Shown piece after piece: positions 39,386-46,898 of a DNA stretch of 64,000 nucleotides. The notes below the pieces were generated by a model. That model ran no database searches, had not been told where the DNA came from, and saw nothing but the letters and a program-made list of their open reading frames with translations. Source of the stretch: Pelagibacterium montanilacus (GTDB taxonomy: Bacteria > Pseudomonadota > Alphaproteobacteria > Rhizobiales > Devosiaceae); assembly GCF_003992665.1 (NCBI RefSeq), contig NZ_RZMX01000014.1:1-64000 (forward strand), given 5' to 3'. Both the position numbers and the translations under genes were made by a program. Position 1 is the stretch's first letter, and the number at the start of each line of letters is the position of its first letter.

Positions 39386-39417
39386 GAAAAAGGGCCGGCA
39401 GCGATGCCGGCCCTTTC
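39386..39417 (+). terminator. Intrinsic terminator after clpA
   Basis: AAAAGGGCCGGC pairs with GCCGGCCCTTT around AGCGAT, 19 nt past the clpA stop, then TCTGCG. The same stem read on the - strand is followed by TTTTTCATG and so may serve the convergent HIT gene as well. Confidence 0.85.
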
Positions 39418-39439
39418 TGCGTTTCGTTCTGGTCCCTTC

Positions 39440-39859
39440 TCAAAGCGCAGCGCGGATCATTTCCGCCAGCGCGGCGAGTTGGCCGTGATCGGCTTCCTGT
39501 TCACCATGGGGGCGTAGGGGAATGCCCTCATAGACTGGGATGATGTGGAAATGCAGGTGGAAGACGGTCTGGCCCGCTGCCGGTTCGTTGAACTGGGCGA
39601 TGCGGAACCCGTCCGCTTCGGTGGCCACGAGGATGGCGCGGGCGATCCGGCGTGTCTTGACGATCAGGTCGGCCAGAACGGCGTCTTTGGCATCGATCAG
39701 ATTACGCGAGCCGGTCTTGGGGATGACGAGTGCGTGCCCCTTGGACTGGGGCATGATGTCCATGAAGGCGAAGGTTGTCTCGTCCTCAAAGATCTTGTGG
39801 CAGGGAATCTCGCCCTTGATGATCCTGGCAAAGATGTTGTCGGGCTCGTAGTCGCTCAT
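39440..39859 (-). CDS. HIT-family nucleotide hydrolase/transferase
   Basis: The 139-aa protein (from ATG 39859, MSDYEPDNIFARIIKGEIPC) belongs to the histidine-triad superfamily: the active motif HLHFHIIP is near residue 100, with KGHALVIPKTGSRNLIDA in the core. HINT/Hit-like enzymes cleave AMP conjugates. The long frame upstream runs antisense to the next gene and is rejected. Confidence 0.93.
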   Translation of the reverse strand: MSDYEPDNIFARIIKGEIPCHKIFEDETTFAFMDIMPQSKGHALVIPKTGSRNLIDAKDAVLADLIVKTRRIARAILVATEADGFRIAQFNEPAAGQTVFHLHFHIIPVYEGIPLRPHGEQEADHGQLAALAEMIRAAL

Positions 39860-39926
39860 AAGCTCGCTCCGGTCTGTGTCGGGAGAAGCTATAGCGCATC
39901 GGCCAAGGCGTGCGAACCGTTGGTCG

Positions 39927-41090
39927 CTACCCGTTTTTTTTGAACGGCGCGTGGTCGGCGAGGATGCGGTTTTGCTCGGCGATGGCCCGACGTTCCTGCT
40001 CGAGATAGTCAGCGACCGCCCCCCGCAGTCCGGGATGGACGATGTGGTGCATCGATCGGGTTGTGTGGGGCGCATAGCCGCGCGCCAGCTTGTGCTCGCC
40101 CTGTGCACCGGCTTCGACCGATTTCAGCCCATGGGCAATGGCGAAGTCGATGGCCTGATAATAGCAGATTTCGAAATGGAGAAACGGCACGTCGCGCAGC
40201 GTGCCCCAGTTCCGCCCGTATAGCGTATCGGTGCCGATGAAATTGAGCGCGCCGGCGATATAGTCGGTGCCATCGCGTGCGAGGATCAGCAGAACCCTGT
40301 CACCCATGGTCTCGGATATGCGCGAGAAGAATTCCCGGTTGAGATAGGGCCGGCCCCATTTGCGGCTGCCGGTGTCCATGTAGAACTCGAAGAACGCATC
40401 CCAATGGGCTTCCGTGAGGTCAGATCCGGTGACCCAATCGACCTCAAGCCCCTCGGCGAGAGCATCGCGGCGCTCGCGCCTGATGGCCTTGCGCTTGCGC
40501 GATTGCATGGTCTCGAGAAAGCTATCGAAGCTGGAGAACCCGTCGTTGGACCAATGGAACTGAGTGTCGTGGCGGATGAGCCAGTCTGCCTCGCGCGCCA
40601 CCGCTTCCTCGTCCTCGGTCACGAAGGTGGCATGGATCGAGGAGGCGTCCAGCCGGTCCGCCAGCGTTTCCGCAGCGCGCAGAAGCACCATGCGGGTTTC
40701 GATGTCGTCGTTGCGGGCGAGGATCTTGGGGGAGGTGGCCGGGGTGAAGGGCAGGGCGCATTGCAGCTTTGGATAATATTTCCCGCCGGCGCGCTCGATG
40801 GCATCGGCCCAGGCGTGATCGAAGACGTATTCGCCCATGGAATGGGATTTGAGGAACAAGGGCATCAACCCCACCGGCTCGCCGGCTCGCTCCACCAGCA
40901 GATGCTGGGCCTGCCAGCCGGTGCGCGCGGTGGCGCAGCCGGCGTCCTCGAGCGCGAGAAAGAACGCGTGTTCGAGGAACGGGTTGGCGGGTCTCTCGGC
41001 GCTACCCGAAGCGACCGAATTCCAGGTGTCGGCTGGAATGGACGCGGTGGAGGGATGAACCGAGATGGTCAGGTCCGTGGTGTCGGTCAC
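39927..41090 (-). CDS. FemAB-like GNAT acyltransferase (COG3146 type)
   Basis: The 387-aa protein resembles the large alphaproteobacterial/actinobacterial GNAT family once called peptidogalycan biosynthesis/recognition proteins (DUF482). Typical stretches are NPFLEHAFFLALEDAGCATA near the N-terminus, SRKRKAIRRERRDALAEGL near residue 205 and GAQGEHKLARGYAPHTTRSM near the end. The substrate is unknown. Its last codons contain an eight-A run. It is coupled to the GDPD gene by a 4-bp overlap. Confidence 0.87.
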   Translation of the reverse strand: MTDTTDLTISVHPSTASIPADTWNSVASGSAERPANPFLEHAFFLALEDAGCATARTGWQAQHLLVERAGEPVGLMPLFLKSHSMGEYVFDHAWADAIERAGGKYYPKLQCALPFTPATSPKILARNDDIETRMVLLRAAETLADRLDASSIHATFVTEDEEAVAREADWLIRHDTQFHWSNDGFSSFDSFLETMQSRKRKAIRRERRDALAEGLEVDWVTGSDLTEAHWDAFFEFYMDTGSRKWGRPYLNREFFSRISETMGDRVLLILARDGTDYIAGALNFIGTDTLYGRNWGTLRDVPFLHFEICYYQAIDFAIAHGLKSVEAGAQGEHKLARGYAPHTTRSMHHIVHPGLRGAVADYLEQERRAIAEQNRILADHAPFKKNG

Positions 41091-41842
41091 GTTTCGGGGT
41101 CAAAGCCTTCAAAGACGATCTGGTCCGCATGCGCGAGTGCGCTGTGCGCAGTGTCTGTATCGCGCACCGTCCAGGTCATCACAACGAGGCCCATCCGGCG
41201 GCAGAGACGGACCATCGGAAGGGTGATATCCTGGTGCGCGCACGAGATGAATGTGAAGCGCGTCAGGGGCCAGTGCAAGAGGTGCCTGCGCACAAATCGT
41301 TGAGCGTCCGTCAGTGCCGTGTCCCATTCCGGCGTCCGGTAGGCGTAGGTGACGATGCCGCAAGGCCCGGCAAAGCCGGCCCGCCGGACAGCCAGGAGCA
41401 GCGCTGGATCGAAGGACTTGAATCCGAGCAGGCCTTGGTAGTCTTCCGCCATTCTGACCGCGCGTTCGGCAAGCGCCGTAGTGCCTTGGCTATCGGCTTG
41501 CGCCTTCAGTTCCACGATCAGCGGAACGCGTCCTGCCACCTGGTCGAGAAAGGCCGGAAAGGCTTGCGGGCAGTCGCCACTGGCGCTGCCCTCGAGGGGC
41601 ATCGCCCCGAGCGCGGCCGCCTCGATGCCGCGCACGGGGCCCGTGCGCGCGGTAAGCCTTTCGAGATCATCATCGTGGAAGACGATGGGCACCCCGTCGG
41701 CGGTGAGCTGCAGGTCGCACTCGATCGCAAAGCCACGCTCCATCGCCCCGGCGAAAGCCGATGCGGAGTTCTCGATGACGCCCATTGCCCGGTCATGGCG
41801 CCCGCGATGGGCAATGGGGCGGGCAAAAAGGGCGTCATGCAT
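41087..41842 (-). CDS. Glycerophosphodiester phosphodiesterase
   Basis: GDPD enzymes hydrolyse glycerophosphodiesters to glycerol-3-phosphate and alcohol. The 251-aa protein has the metal- and substrate-binding AHRGRHD, ENSASAFAGAMERGFAIECD and VFHDDDLERLTART. There is no signal peptide, so it is cytoplasmic. It is 8 bp downstream of the RidA gene and overlaps the acyltransferase gene. Confidence 0.94.
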   Translation of the reverse strand: MHDALFARPIAHRGRHDRAMGVIENSASAFAGAMERGFAIECDLQLTADGVPIVFHDDDLERLTARTGPVRGIEAAALGAMPLEGSASGDCPQAFPAFLDQVAGRVPLIVELKAQADSQGTTALAERAVRMAEDYQGLLGFKSFDPALLLAVRRAGFAGPCGIVTYAYRTPEWDTALTDAQRFVRRHLLHWPLTRFTFISCAHQDITLPMVRLCRRMGLVVMTWTVRDTDTAHSALAHADQIVFEGFDPET

Positions 41843-41849
41843 GGGTGGC

Positions 41850-42305
41850 TCAGGCCTCCAGTTCGATCACGGCGTCGATTTCGACCGCAGCGCCGAGGGG
41901 CAGAGCGGCGACGCCGAATGCGGCGCGGGCGTGCTTACCCTTTTCACCCAACACTTTGATGAACAGATCCGACGCGCCGTTGGCGACGACGTGCTGCTCG
42001 TTGAAATCAGGGTGGGAGGCCACCAGAACGGTGAGCTTGAGCACGGCGGCGATTTTTTCGAGCGGGGCGACCGTCGCCACCTGGCCCAGGATCTGGAGGG
42101 CACAGAACTCGGCGCATTTCTGGCCGGCGGCGACGTCGGTGCCGTCTCCCAGCCGCCCCTTCACGATGCCATCGGGACCGATCGAGATCTGGCCCGAGAC
42201 GTAAAGCAGGTTCCCGCTCTGGCGCACGGGGGCGTAGCTCGCCGCCGGTGCGGCCGGCTTGGGCAGCTCGTGTCCGAGGTCCTTGAGGGTCTGTTCAATG
42301 GTCAT
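41850..42305 (-). CDS. RidA/YjgF-family protein
   Basis: RidA proteins are trimeric deaminases that hydrolyse reactive enamines/imines. The 151-aa protein (from ATG 42305) has YAPVRQSGNLLYVSGQI near residue 23 and ends HARAAFGVAALPLGAAVEID; the arginine in HARAAFG corresponds to the carboxylate-binding residue of the active RidA subfamily. Members of this longer branch may lack the activity. It overlaps dinB by 11 bp, so the coupling is tight. Confidence 0.9.
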   Translation of the reverse strand: MTIEQTLKDLGHELPKPAAPAASYAPVRQSGNLLYVSGQISIGPDGIVKGRLGDGTDVAAGQKCAEFCALQILGQVATVAPLEKIAAVLKLTVLVASHPDFNEQHVVANGASDLFIKVLGEKGKHARAAFGVAALPLGAAVEIDAVIELEA

Positions 42306-43620
42306 TGTCGTTCTCCGGTTCCCTAGGCTTGGATTCGGCGCCACGATAGAGCTTTCCGCGCACCAGGGCACCCTTGCCGAAGCGGTCGCGCACCTTGTCC
42401 ACAGCCCTCTCGGCAGCCGCCTTTCTGGCTACGGTGGGCTCAATAAGATCGACCGGGTCGCTGCCGTCCGCAGCAGCCAGCCCGGCTACCCCGATCCCCA
42501 GCAGCCGGAAGGCGGTGCCGTCGAGCTCGCGAGCCAGAAGCGTCCTTCCGACGTCATAAAGGGTATGGGCGAGCTGGGTTGGCACCGTCAGGTGCTGGGC
42601 CCGCGTCCGGGTGCGGAAGCCGGCGGTCTTGAGCTTGAGCGTTATGGTGTCGCCCACAAGCTTCTGGTTCTTGAGACGATCCGACAGCTTCTCGCATAGA
42701 CCCATCAGGGCGGTGGAGAGGGAATCGAAATCGGCGAGGTCTGAAAAGAACGTGATTTCCGAGCTCACCGATTTGGTGTCCCGAGTGGTCGCCACTGGCC
42801 GTGCGTCGGTGCCGCGCGCCAGGCGCGCCAGGCGGGCGCCGGCCTCTCCGTAGCGGCGCATCAGATCCTCGGGCGCCATGGTCTGGAGCTGGCCGATCAT
42901 GGTCAGGCCGTCGCGCCTGAGGGTTTCTTCCATGGCCTTGCCCACCCCATGGATCAGCGTAATGGGCTGGGCGGCGAGGAAGGAGATCGTCTCGGCGGCG
43001 CCGATCACGGCAAAGCCCCTCGGCTTGTCGAGGTCCGAGGCGATCTTGGCGAGGAACTTGTTGTGGCTCAACCCCACCGACACGGTCACGCCGACCTCGG
43101 TCTCGATGGTACGCGCGAACCGCGCGAGCACCACGGCCGGCGGTGCCTTGTGAACGCGCCCGGTGCCGGTGAGGTCGAGGAAGGCCTCGTCGATTGAGAT
43201 CGGCTGGACCAGTGGGGTCAGTGCCTCCATATGGCTTCGGATGGCCCGGCTGGCCTCGGCATATTTGCGCATGTCGGGCTTGATGATCACCGCCTCGGGG
43301 CACAGGCGCCTCGCCTTGAACATGGGCATGGCCGATCGCACGCCGCTCATCCGGGCGATGTAGCAGCAGGTTGCCACCACGCCGCGCTGGCCGCCGCCCA
43401 CGATCAGGGGCCGATCGCGCAACTCGGGATTATCCCGCTTCTCGATACTGGCGTAAAAGGCGTCACAATCGACATGGGCGATCGCCAGGTCGAGCAGTTC
43501 GGCATGGGCGAGTAGGCGCGGCGAGGCGCAGACAGGGCATCTGCGCAGCGGTGCCTGGGTCCGCCCGCTGGCATAACAGTCCCGGCAGACATAGGGGCTC
43601 GCAGTCATCGGGGCGATCAC
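42295..43620 (-). CDS. dinB: DNA polymerase IV with N-terminal cysteine-rich extension
   Basis: A Y-family translesion polymerase. The 441-aa protein starts at GTG 43620 (GTGA overlap with the preceding stop); ATG 43608 is an alternative. An N-terminal Cys-rich segment (C12xxC15, C28xxC31), probably a zinc ribbon, precedes the palm: AHVDCDAFYASIEKRD and SIDEAFLDLTGTG hold the catalytic acids. The C-terminal little-finger domain ends PENDNDH. The Cys extension is typical of alphaproteobacterial DinB. Confidence 0.94.
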   Translation of the reverse strand: MIAPMTASPYVCRDCYASGRTQAPLRRCPVCASPRLLAHAELLDLAIAHVDCDAFYASIEKRDNPELRDRPLIVGGGQRGVVATCCYIARMSGVRSAMPMFKARRLCPEAVIIKPDMRKYAEASRAIRSHMEALTPLVQPISIDEAFLDLTGTGRVHKAPPAVVLARFARTIETEVGVTVSVGLSHNKFLAKIASDLDKPRGFAVIGAAETISFLAAQPITLIHGVGKAMEETLRRDGLTMIGQLQTMAPEDLMRRYGEAGARLARLARGTDARPVATTRDTKSVSSEITFFSDLADFDSLSTALMGLCEKLSDRLKNQKLVGDTITLKLKTAGFRTRTRAQHLTVPTQLAHTLYDVGRTLLARELDGTAFRLLGIGVAGLAAADGSDPVDLIEPTVARKAAAERAVDKVRDRFGKGALVRGKLYRGAESKPREPENDNDH

Positions 43621-43892
43621 GTTTCGGGGTTGTACCTATGCCAGACGCGCATGATCCAATCGACCGGCAGGTTCGCATTCGCGCTCATGGCCAGAAGAAG
43701 GGGCTCGTTGCGCACGAAGTACTCCAGCAAGCCCGTCGCCAGCGCCTCGGAACCAAGGGAGGCCCTGAGCGACTGGGGCGAATAGCCTGCCAGCGCCATG
43801 AAGCGTTCGAGTTCGTCGACATCGGCGGCAAGCCATGCCAGACAGGCATCTGCGACCTGTTGAAGGTCCTGTTCCCGGGGACTATCGCGCAC
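43617..43892 (-). CDS. DUF3572 family protein
   Basis: The 91-aa protein is helical, with the typical ERFMALAGYSPQSLRASLGS and EYFVRNEPLLLAMSANAN. Function is unknown. It lies immediately upstream of divK in opposite orientation, and its stop overlaps the dinB start by 4 bp. The start lies near the divK promoter region. Confidence 0.88.
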   Translation of the reverse strand: MRDSPREQDLQQVADACLAWLAADVDELERFMALAGYSPQSLRASLGSEALATGLLEYFVRNEPLLLAMSANANLPVDWIMRVWHRYNPET

Positions 43893-43992
43893 TGCGCAAG
43901 ACTCGCGTATTTCTTGTTTCGTAACGTATTGATGCTAGCGGAGTTCAAGCGTAGCGGAAAGTTCCGACGCGATCGGCATCGAGCGAGGACCA

Positions 43993-44367
43993 ATGGCCAA
44001 GACCGTGATGATCGTGGAAGACAACGAGCTCAACATGAAGCTCTTTCACGATCTGCTGGAGTCCCGCGGCTATGCGACGATCCAGACCCGCAATGGAATG
44101 GAAGCGCTCGACCTGGCCCGCGAGCACCGGCCGGACCTGATCCTCATGGATATCCAGCTTCCCGAGGTTTCCGGGCTGGTGGTGACCAAGTGGATCAAGG
44201 AAGACGAAGATCTGGCTGCCATCCCCATCATCGCCGTGACCGCCTTCGCCATGAAGGGGGATGAAGAACGCATCCTGCAGGGCGGATGTGAGGGGTACAT
44301 CTCCAAGCCCATCTCCGTGCCACACTTTTTGGAAACGATTGAAGGCTACATTGGCAAGGCCGGGTAG
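43993..44367 (+). CDS. divK: Single-domain response regulator DivK
   Basis: DivK is a polar single-REC protein that controls the DivJ/PleC/CckA-CtrA pathway. It is 124 aa: acidic pocket E9-D10 (VEDNELN), phosphoacceptor D53 (LMDIQLP), T83 and K105 (ISKPI). It opens [20 protein letters not shown]. It precedes pleD by 44 bp, so both are probably cotranscribed. The divergent promoter zone shows no CtrA TTAA-N7-TTAA site that I can see. Confidence 0.96.
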   Translation: MAKTVMIVEDNELNMKLFHDLLESRGYATIQTRNGMEALDLAREHRPDLILMDIQLPEVSGLVVTKWIKEDEDLAAIPIIAVTAFAMKGDEERILQGGCEGYISKPISVPHFLETIEGYIGKAG

Positions 44368-44411
44368 CCCCCGATTTCGGACCGAAACATCCTAAGTGCA
44401 GGGAGACGGGT

Positions 44412-45782
44412 GTGACAGCGCGAGTGCTGGTCGTCGACGATGTCCCAACGAACGTCAAACTGCTCGATGCCCGGCTCAGCGCCGAGTATTTCGACGTGCT
44501 GACGGCCAGTTCCGCGCGCGAAGCGATCGAAATCTGCAACACCCAGGACGTCGATATCGTCCTGCTCGACGTGATGATGCCCGAGATGGACGGCTTCGAG
44601 TGCTGCGCCATCCTCAAGGACAATCCGCGTACGGCTCACATTCCCGTGGTTATGATCACGGCGCTCGACCAGGCGGGGGATCGGGTCCAGGGGCTCGAAG
44701 CGGGAGCCGACGATTTTCTCACCAAGCCGGTCGACGACATCCAGCTCATGGCGCGGGTCAAGAGCCTCGTACGGGTCAAGGCGCTGACAGACGAGCTGCG
44801 CGCCAGGGCCGTCACCAGCCAGCAGATCGCGCTCGAGAGGGTGGGTGCCGGGGCCAACGAGATGCCCGTGGAAGGCGGCCGCCTGCTGGTGATCGATACC
44901 GATAGGGGGCGGGCAGGGCGCCTGAATTCCCATCTCGAAGCCCATCATTCGGTCACGGTTCTGGCCAATCCTGCCGATGCGGTGCTGGAGGCCTCGGGCG
45001 GTGATTTCGAGCTTGTTCTGGTCAGCATGGAGTTGGAGGGGTTTGACGCCCTGCGCGTCTGCTCGCAGTTGCGCACGGTCGAGCAGACCCGGTCGGTGCC
45101 GATCATCCTCGTGGCAGAAGACGGAGACAGACAGCGCATCGTGCGCGCGCTAGAGCTCGGCGTGAACGACTTCATCCTGCGGCCCATCGAGCGCAACGAA
45201 CTGTCCGCTCGGGTGCGCACGCAGTTGCGCCGGCACCGCTACACCGTAGAGCTGCGCGAGAGCGTCAACTCTACGATGGCTATGGCGGTCACCGACGAGC
45301 TGACCGGGCTATACAATCGCCGTTATCTCGACCGGCACCTGCAGATGATTCTCGACAAGGCCCAGGAGCAGGACCGCGAGATGGCCGTGATGATGCTGGA
45401 CATCGATTTCTTCAAGGCCGTCAACGACACCCACGGGCATGATGTCGGCGACAAAATCCTCAAGGAATTCGCGGTGCGTCTGCAGCGGCACATCCGCGGG
45501 GTGGATCTGGCGTGCCGATTCGGGGGGGAGGAATTCGTGGTCGTCATGCCCGATACCGGCACCGCGCAGGCCGAGGCCATCGCTGAACGCGTGCGGGTCG
45601 CCATGGCCGAGCAGGGGTTCAGCGTGGGCACGGAGTTGCCGCTCGCCGTAACCGTAAGCGTCGGGCTGGCGTTCAACGAGCGGGATCACGATACGCCCGA
45701 AACGCTCATCAAGCGGGCCGATGTGGCGCTCTACCGGGCCAAGCGTGCCGGCCGCAATCGCGTGGTCGCAGACGCGGCCTAG
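44412..45782 (+). CDS. pleD: Two-receiver diguanylate cyclase PleD
   Basis: PleD makes c-di-GMP at the stalked/old pole when phosphorylated. The 456-aa protein has REC1 (VLVVDD, phosphoacceptor D53 in VLLDVMMPEMDG), REC2 (residues about 155-270) where Ser replaces the acceptor Asp (VLVSMELEGF), and GGDEF with FGGEEFVVVMPD; an inhibitory site RGVD lies five residues before GGEEF. The start is GTG 44412. The 45783-46192 gap after it is unusually structured. Confidence 0.95.
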   Translation: MTARVLVVDDVPTNVKLLDARLSAEYFDVLTASSAREAIEICNTQDVDIVLLDVMMPEMDGFECCAILKDNPRTAHIPVVMITALDQAGDRVQGLEAGADDFLTKPVDDIQLMARVKSLVRVKALTDELRARAVTSQQIALERVGAGANEMPVEGGRLLVIDTDRGRAGRLNSHLEAHHSVTVLANPADAVLEASGGDFELVLVSMELEGFDALRVCSQLRTVEQTRSVPIILVAEDGDRQRIVRALELGVNDFILRPIERNELSARVRTQLRRHRYTVELRESVNSTMAMAVTDELTGLYNRRYLDRHLQMILDKAQEQDREMAVMMLDIDFFKAVNDTHGHDVGDKILKEFAVRLQRHIRGVDLACRFGGEEFVVVMPDTGTAQAEAIAERVRVAMAEQGFSVGTELPLAVTVSVGLAFNERDHDTPETLIKRADVALYRAKRAGRNRVVADAA

Positions 45783-46192
45783 TCGTGATCGACGCGCGGC
45801 AAGTCCAGTAAGGTTAACACTTCATTATATTTGCTTAAACGGGCGTCATGAAGGCCGGAAACGCTGGCCCTTTGCGGTGCTCGCCAATATGGTCGGATCC
45901 ATGGAAGCAAGATGTCTCGAACATTGCTGCTTCCATGCCCTACGGCTTTCAGGTCCGCCGCAACTCCTGGGTCCGTGGGGCGGTTGGTCCGTCCCGGCAA
46001 GAGTGGCCTCTTCGACAACCGGGACGGGCCAACCACTCTCGAAGGCAGCATGGCGGAGGAGCACTGTTCCTGCCGCCGGAAAGCGTCCAGCCTTTCATTG
46101 GGCCTTCAGGCCCGCCGCACTTTCTCAGCGTCGCAGACAAAAAAAGCCCCGCCAATGCGGGGCTTTACGTATTTGGGACCGGGAAGCCGATC
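45783..46192. other. Structured pleD-rpmG intergenic region (candidate ncRNA)
   Basis: No protein gene is supported in these 410 bp. They contain an AT-rich island (45811-45840), an inverted pair CATGGAAGCA/TGCTTCCATG (45900-45909 and 45928-45937), a 16-bp stem with one G-U pair (45982-45997 with 46019-46034), GGGCC-TTCA-GGCCC (46100-46113), and a direct repeat TTCAGGYCCGCCGCA (45948-45962 and 46105-46119). The wobble pairing fits a + strand transcript. The end of rpmG's terminator lies in this region. Confidence 0.45.
46138..46166 (-). terminator. Terminator of rpmG
   Basis: On the - strand GCCCCGC-ATTG-GCGGGGC is followed by TTTTTTT. It lies about 28 nt after the rpmG stop. On the + strand the same stem is followed by TTTACG and could be a weaker terminator for transcripts from the pleD side. 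Confidence 0.88.
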
Positions 46193-46360
46193 TTATTTGA
46201 TCTTTGCTTCCTTGAAGTCGACGTGCTTGCGCACGACGGGGTCATACTTCCGGAACGAGAGCTTCTCGGTCATCGTCCGGGTATTTTTCTTGGTGACGTA
46301 GAAGAAACCGGTATCTGCGGTCGAGACCAGCTTGACTTTGATGGTGTTGGACTTGGCCAT
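46193..46360 (-). CDS. rpmG: 50S ribosomal protein L33 (cysteine-free)
   Basis: This 55-aa gene is visible on the - strand. It opens [20 protein letters not shown] and ends [19 protein letters not shown]-like [20 protein letters not shown] is the family core. It has no cysteines, so it is the zinc-independent form. It lies alone behind its own hairpin leader and promoter candidate and is followed by a strong terminator. Confidence 0.97.
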   Translation of the reverse strand: MAKSNTIKVKLVSTADTGFFYVTKKNTRTMTEKLSFRKYDPVVRKHVDFKEAKIK

Positions 46361-46383
46361 GGCACTGTTCCTGGAAAAAACGC

Positions 46384-46411
46384 GCCGCGCTGCCCGTTTC
46401 CGGCGCGCGGC
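46384..46411 (-). promoter_or_regulatory. Hairpin in the rpmG leader
   Basis: GCCGCGC (46384-46390) pairs with GCGCGGC (46405-46411), 24 nt upstream of the rpmG start on the - strand. It may take part in control of L33 synthesis; there is no evidence beyond position. Confidence 0.35.
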
Positions 46412-46430
46412 CCTTGATCAATTGGCGGCA

Positions 46431-46457
46431 AACTATGGATTTTGGGTCGAAAGTCAA
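46431..46457 (-). promoter_or_regulatory. Putative rpmG promoter
   Basis: On the - strand TTGACT (46457-46452) and ATAGTT (46436-46431) are 15 nt apart. The spacing is short, so this is a tentative assignment. Confidence 0.3.
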
Positions 46458-46463
46458 GCGTCG

Positions 46464-46895
46464 TCAGTGGAGTTGAACGCCTGCAGCGCCTTCACGGGGC
46501 GCTGCCGGGTCAAACCCGTGCATGTACTTGGCCCATTGCAAGGCAACGACCGCACCTTTGATCGGGGGCAGCATGGCCAACGACAGCACGATGGTGAGGG
46601 GAATCATCGTTGCCAGGTAAACCAGTGGTGCCACCCGATAGGCCATCTCGATATGGAGCATCAGCCCCACGATCAGGTGCCCCACGATGAAGATCACGAG
46701 ATAGGGCGGCGCATCATCGGCCCGGTGGTGGTGCAATTCCTGTCCGCACGCCTCGCAGGAATCGGCGACCTTGAGATAAGCCCTGAACATACGGCCCTCG
46801 CCGCAATTGGGGCAGCGGCACAGCATGCCGCGCTTCATCGCCGGCCAGAGGCCGCGACGGGGCCGCTCGAATTCTCCGTGGTCAAGTACGGGCAA
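46464..46895 (-). CDS. DUF983 family membrane protein
   Basis: DUF983 proteins are conserved next to rnr in alphaproteobacteria. The 143-aa protein has two CxxC pairs (CRCPNCGEG and CEACGQELHHH) like a zinc ribbon, then two transmembrane segments (YLVIFIVGHLIVGLMLH and VYLATMIPLTIVLSLAML). Function is unknown. It lies 3 bp after rnr and is probably cotranscribed. Confidence 0.9.
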   Translation of the reverse strand: MPVLDHGEFERPRRGLWPAMKRGMLCRCPNCGEGRMFRAYLKVADSCEACGQELHHHRADDAPPYLVIFIVGHLIVGLMLHIEMAYRVAPLVYLATMIPLTIVLSLAMLPPIKGAVVALQWAKYMHGFDPAAPREGAAGVQLH

Positions 46896-46898
46896 GGG

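Noticed and set aside
39927-39945. Frameshift in the FemAB-like gene at the eight-A run
   Set aside because: The frame is intact to the natural stop and the run lies in the last codons, so only a minor C-terminal slippage is possible.
43893-43992. CtrA box before divK
   Set aside because: No TTAA-N7-TTAA was found in the 100-bp divergent promoter region.
45848-46155. Proteins in the pleD-rpmG gap
   Set aside because: Overlapping frames on both strands lack an SD, are rich in rare patterns and cross the hairpins; no family match is apparent.
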